58,017 nt of DNA from Rheinheimera sp. (GTDB lineage: Bacteria > Pseudomonadota > Gammaproteobacteria > Enterobacterales > Alteromonadaceae), in the NCBI GenBank assembly GCA_008015325.1, contig SSFI01000088.1, positions 1 to 58,017 of the forward strand, written 5' to 3'. The notes under the pieces are model-generated. The model saw only the letters and a list, made by a program, of their open reading frames with translations. It had not been told where the DNA came from and searched no databases. The first letter of the stretch is position 1, and every line of letters starts with the position of its first letter. The position numbers and the translations under genes were made by a program. This document shows positions 8,437 through 17,379 of the stretch, in pieces.

Positions 8437-9279
8437 ATGCTGGTGATCTCTGATATTAAAGTATTACGCGCGACGGTCCGGGCCTGGCGCCAGGCTGGCC
8501 AGACTGTGGCTTTTGTGCCAACCATGGGCAATCTGCATTCCGGGCATTTTAAGCTGGTCGATGAAGCACGTCAGCGCGCTGACCGGGTGATTGTGTCGAT
8601 TTTTGTCAATCCGATGCAGTTTGGTGCCAACGAAGATTTGGCCAATTACCCACGCACTTTAACCGAAGACTGCGCTGGCCTCACCGAACATCAGGCCGAT
8701 GCCGTATTTACACCAACGCCGGAGCTGATGTATCCGCGTGGCCTCGACGTACAAACTGCGGTGGAAGTGCCCAAAGTCGGCGACCAGCATTGTGGTGCCA
8801 GCCGGCCCGGCCATTTCCGTGGCGTTGCCACTATCGTCAGCAAACTGTTTAACCTGGTGCAGCCTGACTTAGCGCTGTTTGGTAAAAAAGACTATCAGCA
8901 ACTGGCGGTGATCCGTCAGCTCACTACTGATTTGTCGTTCCCGATTGAAATTCTCGGTATCGATACCGAACGCGCCGCAGATGGCCTGGCGCTCAGTTCG
9001 CGCAACGGTTATTTATCCTTGGAGGCCCGCGCCAAAGCACCGCTGATTTACCAGCAACTGCAATGGCTGCGCCAGCAAATCAGCCATGGCTTTGCCGATT
9101 TCCGTGCACTGGAACAACAAGCGGCAGATTCCTTGAGTCAGGCGGGTTTCCGGCCGGATTATATTCATATTTGTGATCGCCAGACGCTGGAACTGGCAGA
9201 CAGCAACAGCCAACCTCTAGTGATTTTACTGGCAGCATATCTCGGCACTACGCGCCTGATTGATAATCTGGAAGTCTGA
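8437..9279 (+). CDS. panC: Pantothenate synthetase (pantoate--beta-alanine ligase)
   Basis: A 280-residue ATP-dependent ligase joining pantoate and beta-alanine. Family motifs seen are FVPTMGNLHSGHFKLVDEA (HIGH-like nucleotide site), IFVNPMQFGANEDLANYPRT, FRGVATIVSKLFNLVQPD, GKKDYQQLAVIRQL and GLALSSRNGYLS. Length is typical. The ribosome site is in the short panB-panC gap. Its stop overlaps the next start as TGATG, so the transporter gene that follows is coupled to it. Confidence 0.96.
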   Translation: MLVISDIKVLRATVRAWRQAGQTVAFVPTMGNLHSGHFKLVDEARQRADRVIVSIFVNPMQFGANEDLANYPRTLTEDCAGLTEHQADAVFTPTPELMYPRGLDVQTAVEVPKVGDQHCGASRPGHFRGVATIVSKLFNLVQPDLALFGKKDYQQLAVIRQLTTDLSFPIEILGIDTERAADGLALSSRNGYLSLEARAKAPLIYQQLQWLRQQISHGFADFRALEQQAADSLSQAGFRPDYIHICDRQTLELADSNSQPLVILLAAYLGTTRLIDNLEV

Positions 9280-9881
9280 TGCCATCGGCACTGGAGCTTG
9301 CTGCTAACCTGCTGGTCGCAGGCTCCATCTGGCTGGCTGCCCGCAACTCGGCCCTGACCTGGTGGGCGACCATCGCCGGCTGTGCTTTGTTTGGTGTATT
9401 GTGTTATCAGCATCAGCTTTATGCCGACGTCGTGCTGCAATTGTTTTTCATCGCAGCAGCTGTTTGGGGCCTGTTTAGTTGGCAGGCCAAACAGGCCTTG
9501 CCAATTCGCCAACTTCCCCTGAAGTATCTATTGCCTTATCTGGTTGCGGCATTGCTGGTCGCTGCCGGTTATGGCGCTTTATTACATGCCTGGACCGACG
9601 CTTATGCGCCGTTTTGGGATAGCCTGGTGCTGACGCTGAGCGTGTTGGCTCAACTGTTGTTGATCCGGCGTTATTTACAGAATTGGTGGTGCTGGTTACT
9701 GGTCAACAGCATTGCGATCCCGCTGTATTATCACCGCGGCCTCGAACTGACCGCGGCGTTTTATCTGCTGTATTGGCTGAATGCTGCTTATGGCCTGTGG
9801 CAATGGCGTCAGTGGCTGTCAGCAGATCCGACATCAGGCACAGGATCTGCCGACTCATCTGCTGATAAATCCGCTGGCTGA
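9279..9881 (+). CDS. pnuC: PnuC-family vitamin/nicotinamide riboside transporter
   Basis: A 200-residue inner-membrane protein with about six or seven hydrophobic segments and the aromatic pattern of PnuC proteins (AVWGLFSWQ early, NWWCWLLVNSIAIPLYYHRG, then YWLNAAYGLWQW at the end). PnuC members import nicotinamide riboside by facilitated diffusion; relatives carry thiamine or riboflavin. The start codon overlaps the panC stop, so it is co-expressed with pantothenate enzymes; the substrate here is inferred only. The last 24 codons, rich in Ser/Ala/Asp, overlap the end of the opposite-strand gene. Confidence 0.82.
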   Translation: MPSALELAANLLVAGSIWLAARNSALTWWATIAGCALFGVLCYQHQLYADVVLQLFFIAAAVWGLFSWQAKQALPIRQLPLKYLLPYLVAALLVAAGYGALLHAWTDAYAPFWDSLVLTLSVLAQLLLIRRYLQNWWCWLLVNSIAIPLYYHRGLELTAAFYLLYWLNAAYGLWQWRQWLSADPTSGTGSADSSADKSAG

Positions 9882-10036
9882 GGCGCGACCCGCTTCACGC
9901 GCCCCGCCTTCACCAGCGCATCACGCAGCAAAAACTCAATCTGACCGTTGACGCTGCGAAACTCATCGTCCGCCCAGTGTTGCAGCGCCTGCAACATCTG
10001 CTCGTCAATGCGCAGGGCAAATGCTTTTTTAGCCAC
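9809..10036 (-). CDS. Ribbon-helix-helix (Arc-like) DNA-binding protein
   Basis: A 75-residue protein with an Arc-type fold over residues 1-50: a beta strand KAFALRIDEQMLQALQHWAD, then a helix with RSVNGQIEFLLRDALVKAG. Proteins of this type often pair with SPFH or toxin genes. The last 25 residues are a low-complexity Ser/Ala/Asp tail encoded antisense to the end of pnuC (overlap 9809-9881). It lies 12 bases after the SPFH gene on the same strand, so it is likely the autoregulator of that operon. A palindrome upstream of the operon is the candidate target. Confidence 0.75.
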   Translation of the reverse strand: MAKKAFALRIDEQMLQALQHWADDEFRSVNGQIEFLLRDALVKAGRVKRVAPQPADLSADESADPVPDVGSADSH

Positions 10037-10048
10037 GGCTCACCTTAA

Positions 10049-10906
10049 TTAAGAATAAATAGTTCCGGTATTAATCACCGGCGACACATTATGGTCGCCA
10101 CAGAGCACCACCAGCAGATTGCTGACCATCGCCGCTTTGCGTTCTTCATCGAGCTGCACCACGTCTTTTTCCGACAAACGCTGCAGCGCCATTTCGACCA
10201 TACCGACCGCACCTTCAACAATCTGCTGACGCGCCATCACTACAGCCCGCGCTTGCTGACGCTGCAACATGGCACTGGCGATCTCCTGCGCATAGGCCAG
10301 ATGGCTGATGCGCGCTTCAATAACTTCCACCCCGGCTTTGTGTAGGCGGTTCTGGATCTCAGTGCGCAGCAAATCAGTGATATCGCTGCCGCTGCTGCGC
10401 AGGCTGATGTCGTGGTCTTTTTCCGCTTCATACGGGTAACTGGACGCCAGAAAACGAATGGCCGCTTCACTCTGAATACTGACAAAATTCTCGTAATCTT
10501 CTACTTCAAATACCGCTTCGGCACTGTCAACGACTTTCCACACCACCACGGCGGCGATATCGACCGGGTTACCGGCATGGTCGTTGACCTTTAATTTACT
10601 GCTTTCAAAGTTACGTACCCGCAGGCTGACTTTTTGTTTGCTGTAAAACGGGTTGGCCCAGCGCAGGCCATTTTCAAAGTCAGTGCCGACATAACGGCCA
10701 AATAACTGCAGCACCGCCGACTGATTTGGCTGCACCATATAAAAACCAAACCAGCAGATAAACACCACAATCCCGGCCAGCAACGCCAGTACTTTTAACA
10801 GCGGCGGCATGGTCAGCACTATTGCCACAGACGCGATCTGCAGTACAAGTAACACAAACAATGTCGAAAAGCCGGATTTGGCCTGCGCCCGAGTTTCTTT
10901 CAGCAT
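10049..10906 (-). CDS. SPFH/band 7 domain membrane protein
   Basis: A 285-residue stomatin/prohibitin-like protein. Two hydrophobic segments at about residues 15-34 and 37-58 anchor it in the inner membrane. They are followed by a band 7 domain ([39 protein letters not shown], then a helical arm [20 protein letters not shown]). SPFH proteins assemble into membrane rings that organise proteases or lipid domains. No NfeD partner gene is adjacent; instead the gene is paired with an Arc-like regulator downstream. The start ATG at 10906 has GAGGTGAG upstream. Confidence 0.85.
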   Translation of the reverse strand: MLKETRAQAKSGFSTLFVLLVLQIASVAIVLTMPPLLKVLALLAGIVVFICWFGFYMVQPNQSAVLQLFGRYVGTDFENGLRWANPFYSKQKVSLRVRNFESSKLKVNDHAGNPVDIAAVVVWKVVDSAEAVFEVEDYENFVSIQSEAAIRFLASSYPYEAEKDHDISLRSSGSDITDLLRTEIQNRLHKAGVEVIEARISHLAYAQEIASAMLQRQQARAVVMARQQIVEGAVGMVEMALQRLSEKDVVQLDEERKAAMVSNLLVVLCGDHNVSPVINTGTIYS

Positions 10907-10918
10907 AACTCACCTCAA

Positions 10919-10941
10919 TGTGATATCAATTTAATATCACA
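10919..10941. promoter_or_regulatory. Palindromic operator candidate upstream of the SPFH operon
   Basis: A perfect 8-base inverted repeat TGTGATAT / ATATCACA with a 7-base AT spacer ends 12 bases before the SPFH start codon, just upstream of the ribosome site. An operator bound by the downstream Arc-like protein is a reasonable inference. Confidence 0.5.
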
Positions 10942-11001
10942 TTAGATCGCATTGGAACACAGTGCAAGCAATTTGTCGGATTTTTCGGCGCTTTAAAAAA
11001 C

Positions 11002-11026
11002 AAAAAACCGCCGGGAGCGGTTTTTA
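11002..11026. terminator. Rho-independent terminator (second of two)
   Basis: Stem AAAAACCGC / GCGGTTTTT around a CGGGA loop. A-runs and T-runs flank it on both sides, so it can work on either strand. It lies downstream of tyrS and behind a first, very similar terminator. Confidence 0.7.
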
Positions 11027-11077
11027 ACAACGCAAAGCGTCGGCCTGAAAGGTGAGCGCCATGGATGGTTGCGAATC

Positions 11078-11104
11078 GCAGAAAATTGCTCCTGCATTTT
11101 CTGC
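11078..11104. repeat. Hairpin repeat between two terminators, REP-like
   Basis: A perfect 9-base inverted repeat GCAGAAAAT / ATTTTCTGC with a 9-base spacer lies in the 100-base stretch between the two terminators. It is preceded by a GCGCCATGGATGG motif (11057-11069) of the kind found in repetitive extragenic palindromes. Only one copy is visible in this window. Confidence 0.4.
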
Positions 11105-11125
11105 ATACAATCCGTCCCCGGATAT

Positions 11126-11157
11126 AAAAAACCGCCCGGAGGCGGTTTTTTGTTTTT
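11126..11157. terminator. tyrS terminator
   Basis: Stem AAAACCGCC / GGCGGTTTT with a CGGA loop, T-run on both strands, 28 bases past the tyrS stop on the minus strand. Confidence 0.8.
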
Positions 11158-11184
11158 CGAAAGGATCTCAGGATCTTTGAACGA

Positions 11185-12387
11185 TCACACCAAAGTCACT
11201 TTGGCGAACTTACGTTTGCCAACCTGGAAAATAGTGCTGGAGCCTTTTTCAAACATCAGCTTGCTGTCTTCCACTTTCGCGTCGCCGTTCAGTTTGACTG
11301 CACCTTGTTTGATCATCCGCAGTGCTTCTGAGGTGCTTTCCACCAGGCCAGCTTCTTTTAACAGCTGAGCGATCGGCAAGTTGTCGCCTTCAAGCGTCAG
11401 CGTCAGCTCCGGGATGTCATCCGGTAACGCGTTTTTGGAAAAACGCTGGATAAAGTCCTGGTGCGCAGCTTCGGCATCGGCTTCGGTGTGGAAACGGGCG
11501 ATGATTTCTTTCGCCAGTTCAATTTTGATGTCGCGTGGATTACGACCTTCTGCTGCTTGTTGTTTCAGCGCAGCAATGTCTTCGATAGCGCGGAAACTCA
11601 GCAAGTCGTAATAACGCCACATCAGATCGTCTGAGATCGACATCACTTTGCCGAACATTTCTGTTGGGCTGTCGGTGATGCCGATGTAGTTGCCGAGTGA
11701 TTTCGACATTTTTTGCACGCCGTCCAGACCTTCCAGCAGCGGCACCATCAATACCGTTTGCGGGCGCTGGCCTTCGTCTTTTTGCAGCTCACGGCCCATC
11801 AGCAAGTTAAAGCGCTGATCGGTACCACCCATTTCGATGTCGGCCTGCAGTGCTACAGAATCCCAGCCTTGTACCAGCGGATATAAAAATTCATGAATAG
11901 CAATGGATTGGTTGTTGGCGTAACGTTTTTTAAAGTCATCGCGTTCCAGCATGCGGGCGACGGTCTGCCGGGCTGCCAGTTTGATCATACCGGCGGCACC
12001 GAGTTTCTCCATCCATTCGGAGTTAAACGCAATGCGCGTTTTGGCAGGATCCAGGATCTTAAACACTTGATCCTGATAAGTCTTCGCATTCGCCAGTACG
12101 TCTTCACGGGTTAAAGGCTTGCGGGTGACATTTTTACCGGTCGGATCGCCAATCATGCCGGTGAAATCACCGATCAGGAAAATCACCTCGTGACCGAGCT
12201 GCTGAAAAGTGCGTAATTTATTGATCAGGACAGTGTGACCTAAGTGCAAATCTGGAGCTGTTGGATCAAAACCGGCTTTAACTTTCAGCGGTTTACCTTC
12301 CTTCAGTTTTTCGATTAATTCGTCTTCCAGCAGGATCTCTTCTAAGCCCCGCTTGATCTCGGCCAGGGCCTGTTGCCACTGCGTCAT
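11185..12387 (-). CDS. tyrS: Tyrosyl-tRNA synthetase
   Basis: A 400-residue class I synthetase charging tRNA-Tyr. It has the HIGH-like motif [32 protein letters not shown], the tyrosine/ATP pocket [13 protein letters not shown], the KMSKS motif [12 protein letters not shown], and a C-terminal S4 RNA-binding domain from about residue 335 ([18 protein letters not shown]). The HLGH form and length fit the TyrZ-like subgroup found in many Alteromonadales rather than the E. coli type. The start ATG at 12387 has GGAG upstream. It is divergent from mepM and ends at a strong terminator. Confidence 0.95.
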   Translation of the reverse strand: MTQWQQALAEIKRGLEEILLEDELIEKLKEGKPLKVKAGFDPTAPDLHLGHTVLINKLRTFQQLGHEVIFLIGDFTGMIGDPTGKNVTRKPLTREDVLANAKTYQDQVFKILDPAKTRIAFNSEWMEKLGAAGMIKLAARQTVARMLERDDFKKRYANNQSIAIHEFLYPLVQGWDSVALQADIEMGGTDQRFNLLMGRELQKDEGQRPQTVLMVPLLEGLDGVQKMSKSLGNYIGITDSPTEMFGKVMSISDDLMWRYYDLLSFRAIEDIAALKQQAAEGRNPRDIKIELAKEIIARFHTEADAEAAHQDFIQRFSKNALPDDIPELTLTLEGDNLPIAQLLKEAGLVESTSEALRMIKQGAVKLNGDAKVEDSKLMFEKGSSTIFQVGKRKFAKVTLV

Positions 12388-12548
12388 GCGCCAGTTCTCC
12401 GGATATTTTTTCAGCTAAAAATCTAAGTCCGTATTCTACTGCAACATTACTCCCGATTAAACGCACAAAAGTCTTGGATCTTGCAAAAAATCGTTATATG
12501 CTCATTTTTTACGTGGAAAGAACCATAATAATAAGAGATGCGCCTTCA

Positions 12549-13853
12549 ATGATTTCATCTTTGCCTACTCCGCACCGTGTTCTGATAGCCACATTGGCCA
12601 CTATTTTGTCTGTGACGCTGCTTTTACCATCGGAAAAAGCCGAAGCGTCCAAAGACAGCGAAAAATCCAGTTTAGAAGTCGGCAAGCGATATAGTCTTGC
12701 TGTACCTGTTGTCACTGATTCCCTGCCGCAAACTGCCGAAACCACCATCCCAACTGAAGACAACTCGTTAGAGTGGATCTCCGTTGAAGTGAAAAAAGGC
12801 GACATTTTAGGCTCAGTATTCAAACGCGCCAAAATTGACGCCCAAACCATGCAGGCCGTGTTAGACGCCGGCAAAGACGCGAAAAACCTGACCCGCTTGT
12901 TCCCGGGTGTACAGGTCGAGTTTGGTCTGGATGCTGAAGGAAAATTACAGGAACTGCGCTACAACCTCAGTAACCTGAAAACCCTGCGCATTACCCGTGA
13001 CGACGACGGCCAGTTTGTCGCCAAACAATTGCAAAAAGAGATAGAAACCCGCACTGAAGTCGTAGCCGGCATCATCAGCGGCAGCTTCTGGGGTTCAGCG
13101 ATGAACGCCGGTTTGTCTGAAGCGCAAATTATCGATCTTGCCAACGTGTTCGGTTATGACATCGACTTCGCGTTAGACATTCGTTCAGGCGACTCTTTCA
13201 GCGTGATGTTTGAACGTCAGTATGCTGAAGGCCAGTTTATCGGTAACGGCGCTATCGTCGCGGCTCAGTTCCAGAACCAGGGCCAGCTGTATCAGGCAGT
13301 GCGTCACACTGATGGTAACTTCTACAAGCCGGACGGCGGTTCGATGCGACAGGCCTTCCTGCGCGCACCAGTTAACTTCCGCTATGTCAGCTCCAACTTT
13401 AACCCACGTCGTTTACACCCGGTCCTCGGTAAAATCAAAGCCCACAACGGTGTTGATTATGTTGCGCCAATGGGCACGCCGATTATGGCGGCCGGTGATG
13501 GTAAAGTCATTGAATCTGCGATGAAAGGTGCCAACGGTAACTACGTAGTGATCCAGCACGCAAACGGCATCGTGACCAAGTATCTGCACTTGTCTAAACG
13601 CGACGTGAAGCGTGGCGACAAAGTGAAACAAGGTGACATCGTTGGCCGTTTAGGTGCCACTGGCCGCGTTACCGGCGCGCACTTACACTATGAATTCGTC
13701 GTTGGTGGTGTGCACCGGAACCCACGCACAGTGAAGCTGCCACAAGCCGAACCGCTGCAAGGCGTAGCCCGTGTTGAGTTCACTAAAAACGCCAAACAGC
13801 ACATCGCCCAGCTCAAAGCCCATGAGCGCGTGGTCCTGGCCGCCAATCAATAA
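12549..13853 (+). CDS. mepM: Murein DD-endopeptidase MepM-like, M23 peptidase
   Basis: A 434-residue periplasmic enzyme that cuts D-Ala-mDAP crosslinks to make room for new peptidoglycan. The N-terminus LPTPHRVLIATLATILSVTL matches the MepM anchor (LPRPHRV in E. coli). An OapA/LysM-like region follows (EVKKGDILGSVFKRAKIDAQ), then a central Csd3-like domain. The M23 domain follows, with NFNPRRLHPVLGKIKAHNGVD (zinc His and Asp) and GAHLHYEFVVGG (HxH). I choose ATG 12549; in-frame extensions to TTG 12474 are possible but less like the family. It is followed after six bases by anmK, so cell-wall cutting and recycling are encoded together. Confidence 0.93.
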   Translation: MISSLPTPHRVLIATLATILSVTLLLPSEKAEASKDSEKSSLEVGKRYSLAVPVVTDSLPQTAETTIPTEDNSLEWISVEVKKGDILGSVFKRAKIDAQTMQAVLDAGKDAKNLTRLFPGVQVEFGLDAEGKLQELRYNLSNLKTLRITRDDDGQFVAKQLQKEIETRTEVVAGIISGSFWGSAMNAGLSEAQIIDLANVFGYDIDFALDIRSGDSFSVMFERQYAEGQFIGNGAIVAAQFQNQGQLYQAVRHTDGNFYKPDGGSMRQAFLRAPVNFRYVSSNFNPRRLHPVLGKIKAHNGVDYVAPMGTPIMAAGDGKVIESAMKGANGNYVVIQHANGIVTKYLHLSKRDVKRGDKVKQGDIVGRLGATGRVTGAHLHYEFVVGGVHRNPRTVKLPQAEPLQGVARVEFTKNAKQHIAQLKAHERVVLAANQ

Positions 13854-13859
13854 TTGGTC

Positions 13860-14984
13860 GTGACCTATTCAAATGAAGCCCTCTACATCGGCATCATGTC
13901 AGGCACCAGCCTGGATGGTGTTGATGTGGTGCTGGTGGATTTCTCCGCAGCTTATCCCAAGCTTGTACACAGCTTATGCCTGCCCTACCCTGCTGAATTA
14001 AAAGCAGAATTAGCACTTTTAGCCCAGCCTGGCGCCAATGAAATTGAACGGCTGGGTCTGGCTGAAGCTGATCTGGCTGACTGTTACGCCGCAGCATTGC
14101 AGCAACTGTTGCAGCAAGCGCAGGTGGATCCAGCAAAGATCCTCGCGATCGGCTGCCACGGCCAGACGATCCGACACAGACCCAATGGCCGTCAGCCATT
14201 CAGCTACCAGATTGGCGACCAGCATCGCCTCGCCATGCTGACGCAAATCCCGGTCATCGCTGATTTTCGCCGCAAAGATATCGCCTATGGCGGACAAGGT
14301 GCACCTTTAGTGCCGGCCTTTCATCAGGCGATTTTCGCCGCCGAGGAGCAGGGCCGCTGTATCCTGAACATTGGCGGCATCGCCAATATCACGCTGTTGT
14401 TACCGCATCAGCCCGTGCAAGGCTTTGATACCGGCCCCGGCAATTGCCTGCTCGATAACTGGATTGAGTTGCAGCAAGGCAAAGCTTTTGATGCCAACGG
14501 CGCTTATGCCGCCAGCGGTCAGCTGGATGCTGCTTTACTTGGCCTGTTACTCAGCGATCCATATTTCCAGCAGACCGGTCCGAAAAGTACCGGCCGCGAA
14601 TACTTTCAGCTTGATTGGCTGCAACAACAGCTGCAACAACTGCAAGCCGCGACGGGCAAAATGCCGGCAGCCGCCGACGTGCAACGCACCTTAAGTCGTT
14701 TTACTGCCGGCACTATTGCCTTGGCGGTCAGTCGTTTTGTCGTGTCGGAGATTTATGTCTGTGGCGGCGGCGCGCAAAACGCCAGGTTATTGCAGGATTT
14801 GGCGGAGCTGTTGCCACAGTGTCAGATTAAAACCACGGAAGCCTTAGGTGTGCACCCGGACTGGGTTGAAGCGATGGCATTCGCCTGGCTGGCTTATGCC
14901 TATGATCAGCAAATTACCGGCAATGTTCCTGCGGTGACCGGCGCCAGCCGGTCCTTGGTTTTGGGCGTGCGTTACACGCCCTGA
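13860..14984 (+). CDS. anmK: Anhydro-N-acetylmuramic acid kinase
   Basis: A roughly 374-residue kinase that opens and phosphorylates anhydroMurNAc during peptidoglycan recycling. Motifs are YIGIMSGTSLDGVDVVLVDF (ATP phosphate loop), GCHGQTIRHRP, IADFRRKDIAYGGQGAPLVPAFH, NIGGIANIT, GFDTGPGNCLLD and GGGAQN. The start is uncertain: GTG 13860 and TTG 13854 both directly follow the mepM stop and neither has a clear ribosome site, suggesting translational coupling to mepM. It converges on pqiC with an 11-base gap. Confidence 0.94.
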   Translation: MTYSNEALYIGIMSGTSLDGVDVVLVDFSAAYPKLVHSLCLPYPAELKAELALLAQPGANEIERLGLAEADLADCYAAALQQLLQQAQVDPAKILAIGCHGQTIRHRPNGRQPFSYQIGDQHRLAMLTQIPVIADFRRKDIAYGGQGAPLVPAFHQAIFAAEEQGRCILNIGGIANITLLLPHQPVQGFDTGPGNCLLDNWIELQQGKAFDANGAYAASGQLDAALLGLLLSDPYFQQTGPKSTGREYFQLDWLQQQLQQLQAATGKMPAAADVQRTLSRFTAGTIALAVSRFVVSEIYVCGGGAQNARLLQDLAELLPQCQIKTTEALGVHPDWVEAMAFAWLAYAYDQQITGNVPAVTGASRSLVLGVRYTP

Positions 14985-14995
14985 GTGTTAGCTGA

Positions 14996-15586
14996 TTATG
15001 AGTTGGTAACGGGCGCCATGCTGCTGACTGCAGCAGCAAACTGCGTTATAGCCTGTTGCCAGCCCTGTCCAAGCGTGTCTACTAAGGCCGGATAACCCTC
15101 GTCCGGTTGTGGCAGCCGCAACTGAAAGCTCTGGCTTTGCACCTTGTCACCCTTCAGTAAATGAAAACGCCCGCTAACCAGCGCAATGCCCTGCTGCTGA
15201 CCATGGAACTGCTCCACCTGCACTAACAGCCGCATCGCATCACTACCTGGCTGTTGGCTGGTCACCCGATACGCGGGCAACGCCTGCTGCAAACCGTTCA
15301 CTAATAAACGTTTCAGTTGTTGGTCCAGCGCTTCCGCCCACTGATGCTGCGTCGTTTTATGCAATTCGACGGCGGAAGTCTGCAAAATCAACGCATTGGT
15401 ATTGAGAAATGACGCCACCATCACAGGTTCGACATAAAGTACCGGCGCATTGGCAGCCGGAAGTACCGTCACCACAGCGGTTTGCGGTAACTGATAATAG
15501 CGCAGCTCCACCGACGAGCTGCAGGCGGCCAATAAGGTCAGAGTGGCCAGTGCGGTAATACCGCTCAGCAAAAACCCGGTTTTCAT
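14996..15586 (-). CDS. pqiC: Outer-membrane lipoprotein PqiC (ABC-type transport auxiliary)
   Basis: A 196-residue lipoprotein. The signal peptide ends in the lipobox LLAAC at residue 21, so it is lipidated and by family sent to the outer membrane. The body fits the PqiC/DUF330 family (LRYYQLP, then VLYVEPVMVASFLNTNALILQT, and WAEALDQQLKRLLVNGLQQ). PqiC forms the outer-membrane end of the PqiABC lipid-transport bridge. The start codon overlaps the pqiB stop as ATGA. Confidence 0.88.
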   Translation of the reverse strand: MKTGFLLSGITALATLTLLAACSSSVELRYYQLPQTAVVTVLPAANAPVLYVEPVMVASFLNTNALILQTSAVELHKTTQHQWAEALDQQLKRLLVNGLQQALPAYRVTSQQPGSDAMRLLVQVEQFHGQQQGIALVSGRFHLLKGDKVQSQSFQLRLPQPDEGYPALVDTLGQGWQQAITQFAAAVSSMAPVTNS

Positions 15587-17379
15587 CGTTCATTTCCTTG
15601 CTCAGGTTCCGGATCTGCCGCCGGATCAGCACTGATGATCAGCGCATTACTTTGTTGATTCAGCGTCTGCACGACCGGCTGCAGGTCACGCAGCACTTTG
15701 TCCATCGCCTGCAAATTACTGTTGATGCGTTCATACACCGGCGAACCCGGGCTTAAACCGGCCAGCGTTTTACGTAAATCTGCCAAGCTTTTATTCACTT
15801 CGGCCGGCAGTTGTTGGGTCGCATCGGCTTTAACCAGCGCATCCAGGCTTTGCACCAGCTGCTGGCTTTGCTGCATCAAATCTTTGGTCGCATTTAAAGT
15901 GGCGGAGCTGTCCGCCAGTACTTGCTCGACTGGCAGATTGTTAATCTTATCCAGCGCCTGCAGCACTTTTTGCTCGATATGGCCAAGGCCACTACGGCTG
16001 GTTGGCAGAATTTTATAACCGGCAAACTCGGGTAATGGTTCAGGTAAGAGTGGCGTTGCAACAACGGTAGGCGTTGTCGTCGGTTGTTCCGCTGTAGTCG
16101 CCACAGTTCCAGTCTGAGTTGCAGACGCTGGGTTTTCTGCGACAGGACTTGCTGCGACAGAACTGGCCGCGATAGTTGCCGGCGCAGCTGTTGCTTTGGT
16201 TTCCGCTCCACCTTGCTGATTTAAATCAATATACAAACCACCGGTCAGCAGATTGCCGGTTTTCAGCACGGCACGCAGGCCCAGACTCACCGCCTGATCT
16301 AGTTCTGCCTGCAGCTGCGGCAACGTCAGATTGTCATAAAGCCGGCCGGTTTCAATCCGGATCAGCACCGGAATGCCTTTGTTAAAAGCGACCTGCAACG
16401 GGTTTTTCATATTAAAGAAATAAGGTACGGAGGCGACGGTGCCGATACGCACCCCCCGGTATTCCACTGGCGCGCCGGCGGTCAGGCCACGGATAGACTC
16501 ATCGAAAAACAGCAAGTACTCGAGATATTCGTTGTACAGACCGTCCTGAATACTTTTGCGGTTCTCAAACAGCTGGAAGTCGGTGTTGTTAGCGGCTTTG
16601 TTGCCGGCCGGCCAACCGTCGAGCACATCAAAAGTCACGCCACCGCCAAGCAGAGTCGCCATCGACGCCATCTCAATCCGCACGCCTTCTGCCGACATAT
16701 CCAGCGCCATGCCGGATGATTTCCAGAAACGGACGTTTTCAGTAACTAAAGCATCATAAGGTGCGCGGATAAACAGCTGATAGCGCATGTTGCGTTTTTG
16801 CATGTCGAATTCGCTGCGCTCAACGGTACCGACGTCATAACCGCGATACAAAATCGGGTCGCCGACTGCCAGTGCTGCAGCATCGCTGCTGCTTAAGAAG
16901 ATGCGGACACCCGGTGCATCCGGTGGTGCGATAGGCGGCGTTTCCAGCAATTCAAAGAAGAATTTTCCGCTGTCGCCTTTGCCGGGCTGCAATTCGATAT
17001 AAGCACCGGACAACAACGTATTCAGACCGCTAACACCGCCGCGGCCAATCGTCGGTTTCACCACCCACAGCTGAGATTCATCGTTCAGCAAATTGGCAGT
17101 ACCCGGATTCATCCGCGCCCGGATCACCACTTGTTTTAAATCCTGCGACAATTCCACCGATACCACTTTACCGACGTCGACGCTGCGGCTTTTGATCTGG
17201 GTCTTGCCGGAAATGATGCCCTCTGCGTTGCTCGCCAAAAGCGTCACGGTCGGGCCCTGATTCTGAAAGGTGTGGTACAGCATCCAGCTGCCGATCAACA
17301 CAGCGGCAACCGGTACTATCCAGATCGGCGACCATTGGCTGATTTTACGTACTGTGGCCTGTACCGGACTGTTTGTCAC
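15583..17379 (-). CDS. pqiB: PqiB, MCE-domain intermembrane lipid transport protein
   Basis: A 598-residue protein with one N-terminal membrane anchor (SPIWIVPVAAVLIGSWMLY). Three MCE domains follow, beginning near VTLLASNAEGI, VRIFLSSSDAAALAVGDPIL and LTAGAPVEYRGVRIGTVASV. A Pro/Thr/Ala-rich linker and a long helical end follow (from about residue 470) that would form the tube across the periplasm. It is longer than E. coli PqiB (546), mainly through the Thr/Ala/Pro-rich linker. I place the start at GTG 17379: GGAG lies eight bases upstream and it overlaps the end of pqiA by 35 bases. Substrates are membrane lipids by family. Confidence 0.92.
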   Translation of the reverse strand: MTNSPVQATVRKISQWSPIWIVPVAAVLIGSWMLYHTFQNQGPTVTLLASNAEGIISGKTQIKSRSVDVGKVVSVELSQDLKQVVIRARMNPGTANLLNDESQLWVVKPTIGRGGVSGLNTLLSGAYIELQPGKGDSGKFFFELLETPPIAPPDAPGVRIFLSSSDAAALAVGDPILYRGYDVGTVERSEFDMQKRNMRYQLFIRAPYDALVTENVRFWKSSGMALDMSAEGVRIEMASMATLLGGGVTFDVLDGWPAGNKAANNTDFQLFENRKSIQDGLYNEYLEYLLFFDESIRGLTAGAPVEYRGVRIGTVASVPYFFNMKNPLQVAFNKGIPVLIRIETGRLYDNLTLPQLQAELDQAVSLGLRAVLKTGNLLTGGLYIDLNQQGGAETKATAAPATIAASSVAASPVAENPASATQTGTVATTAEQPTTTPTVVATPLLPEPLPEFAGYKILPTSRSGLGHIEQKVLQALDKINNLPVEQVLADSSATLNATKDLMQQSQQLVQSLDALVKADATQQLPAEVNKSLADLRKTLAGLSPGSPVYERINSNLQAMDKVLRDLQPVVQTLNQQSNALIISADPAADPEPEQGNER

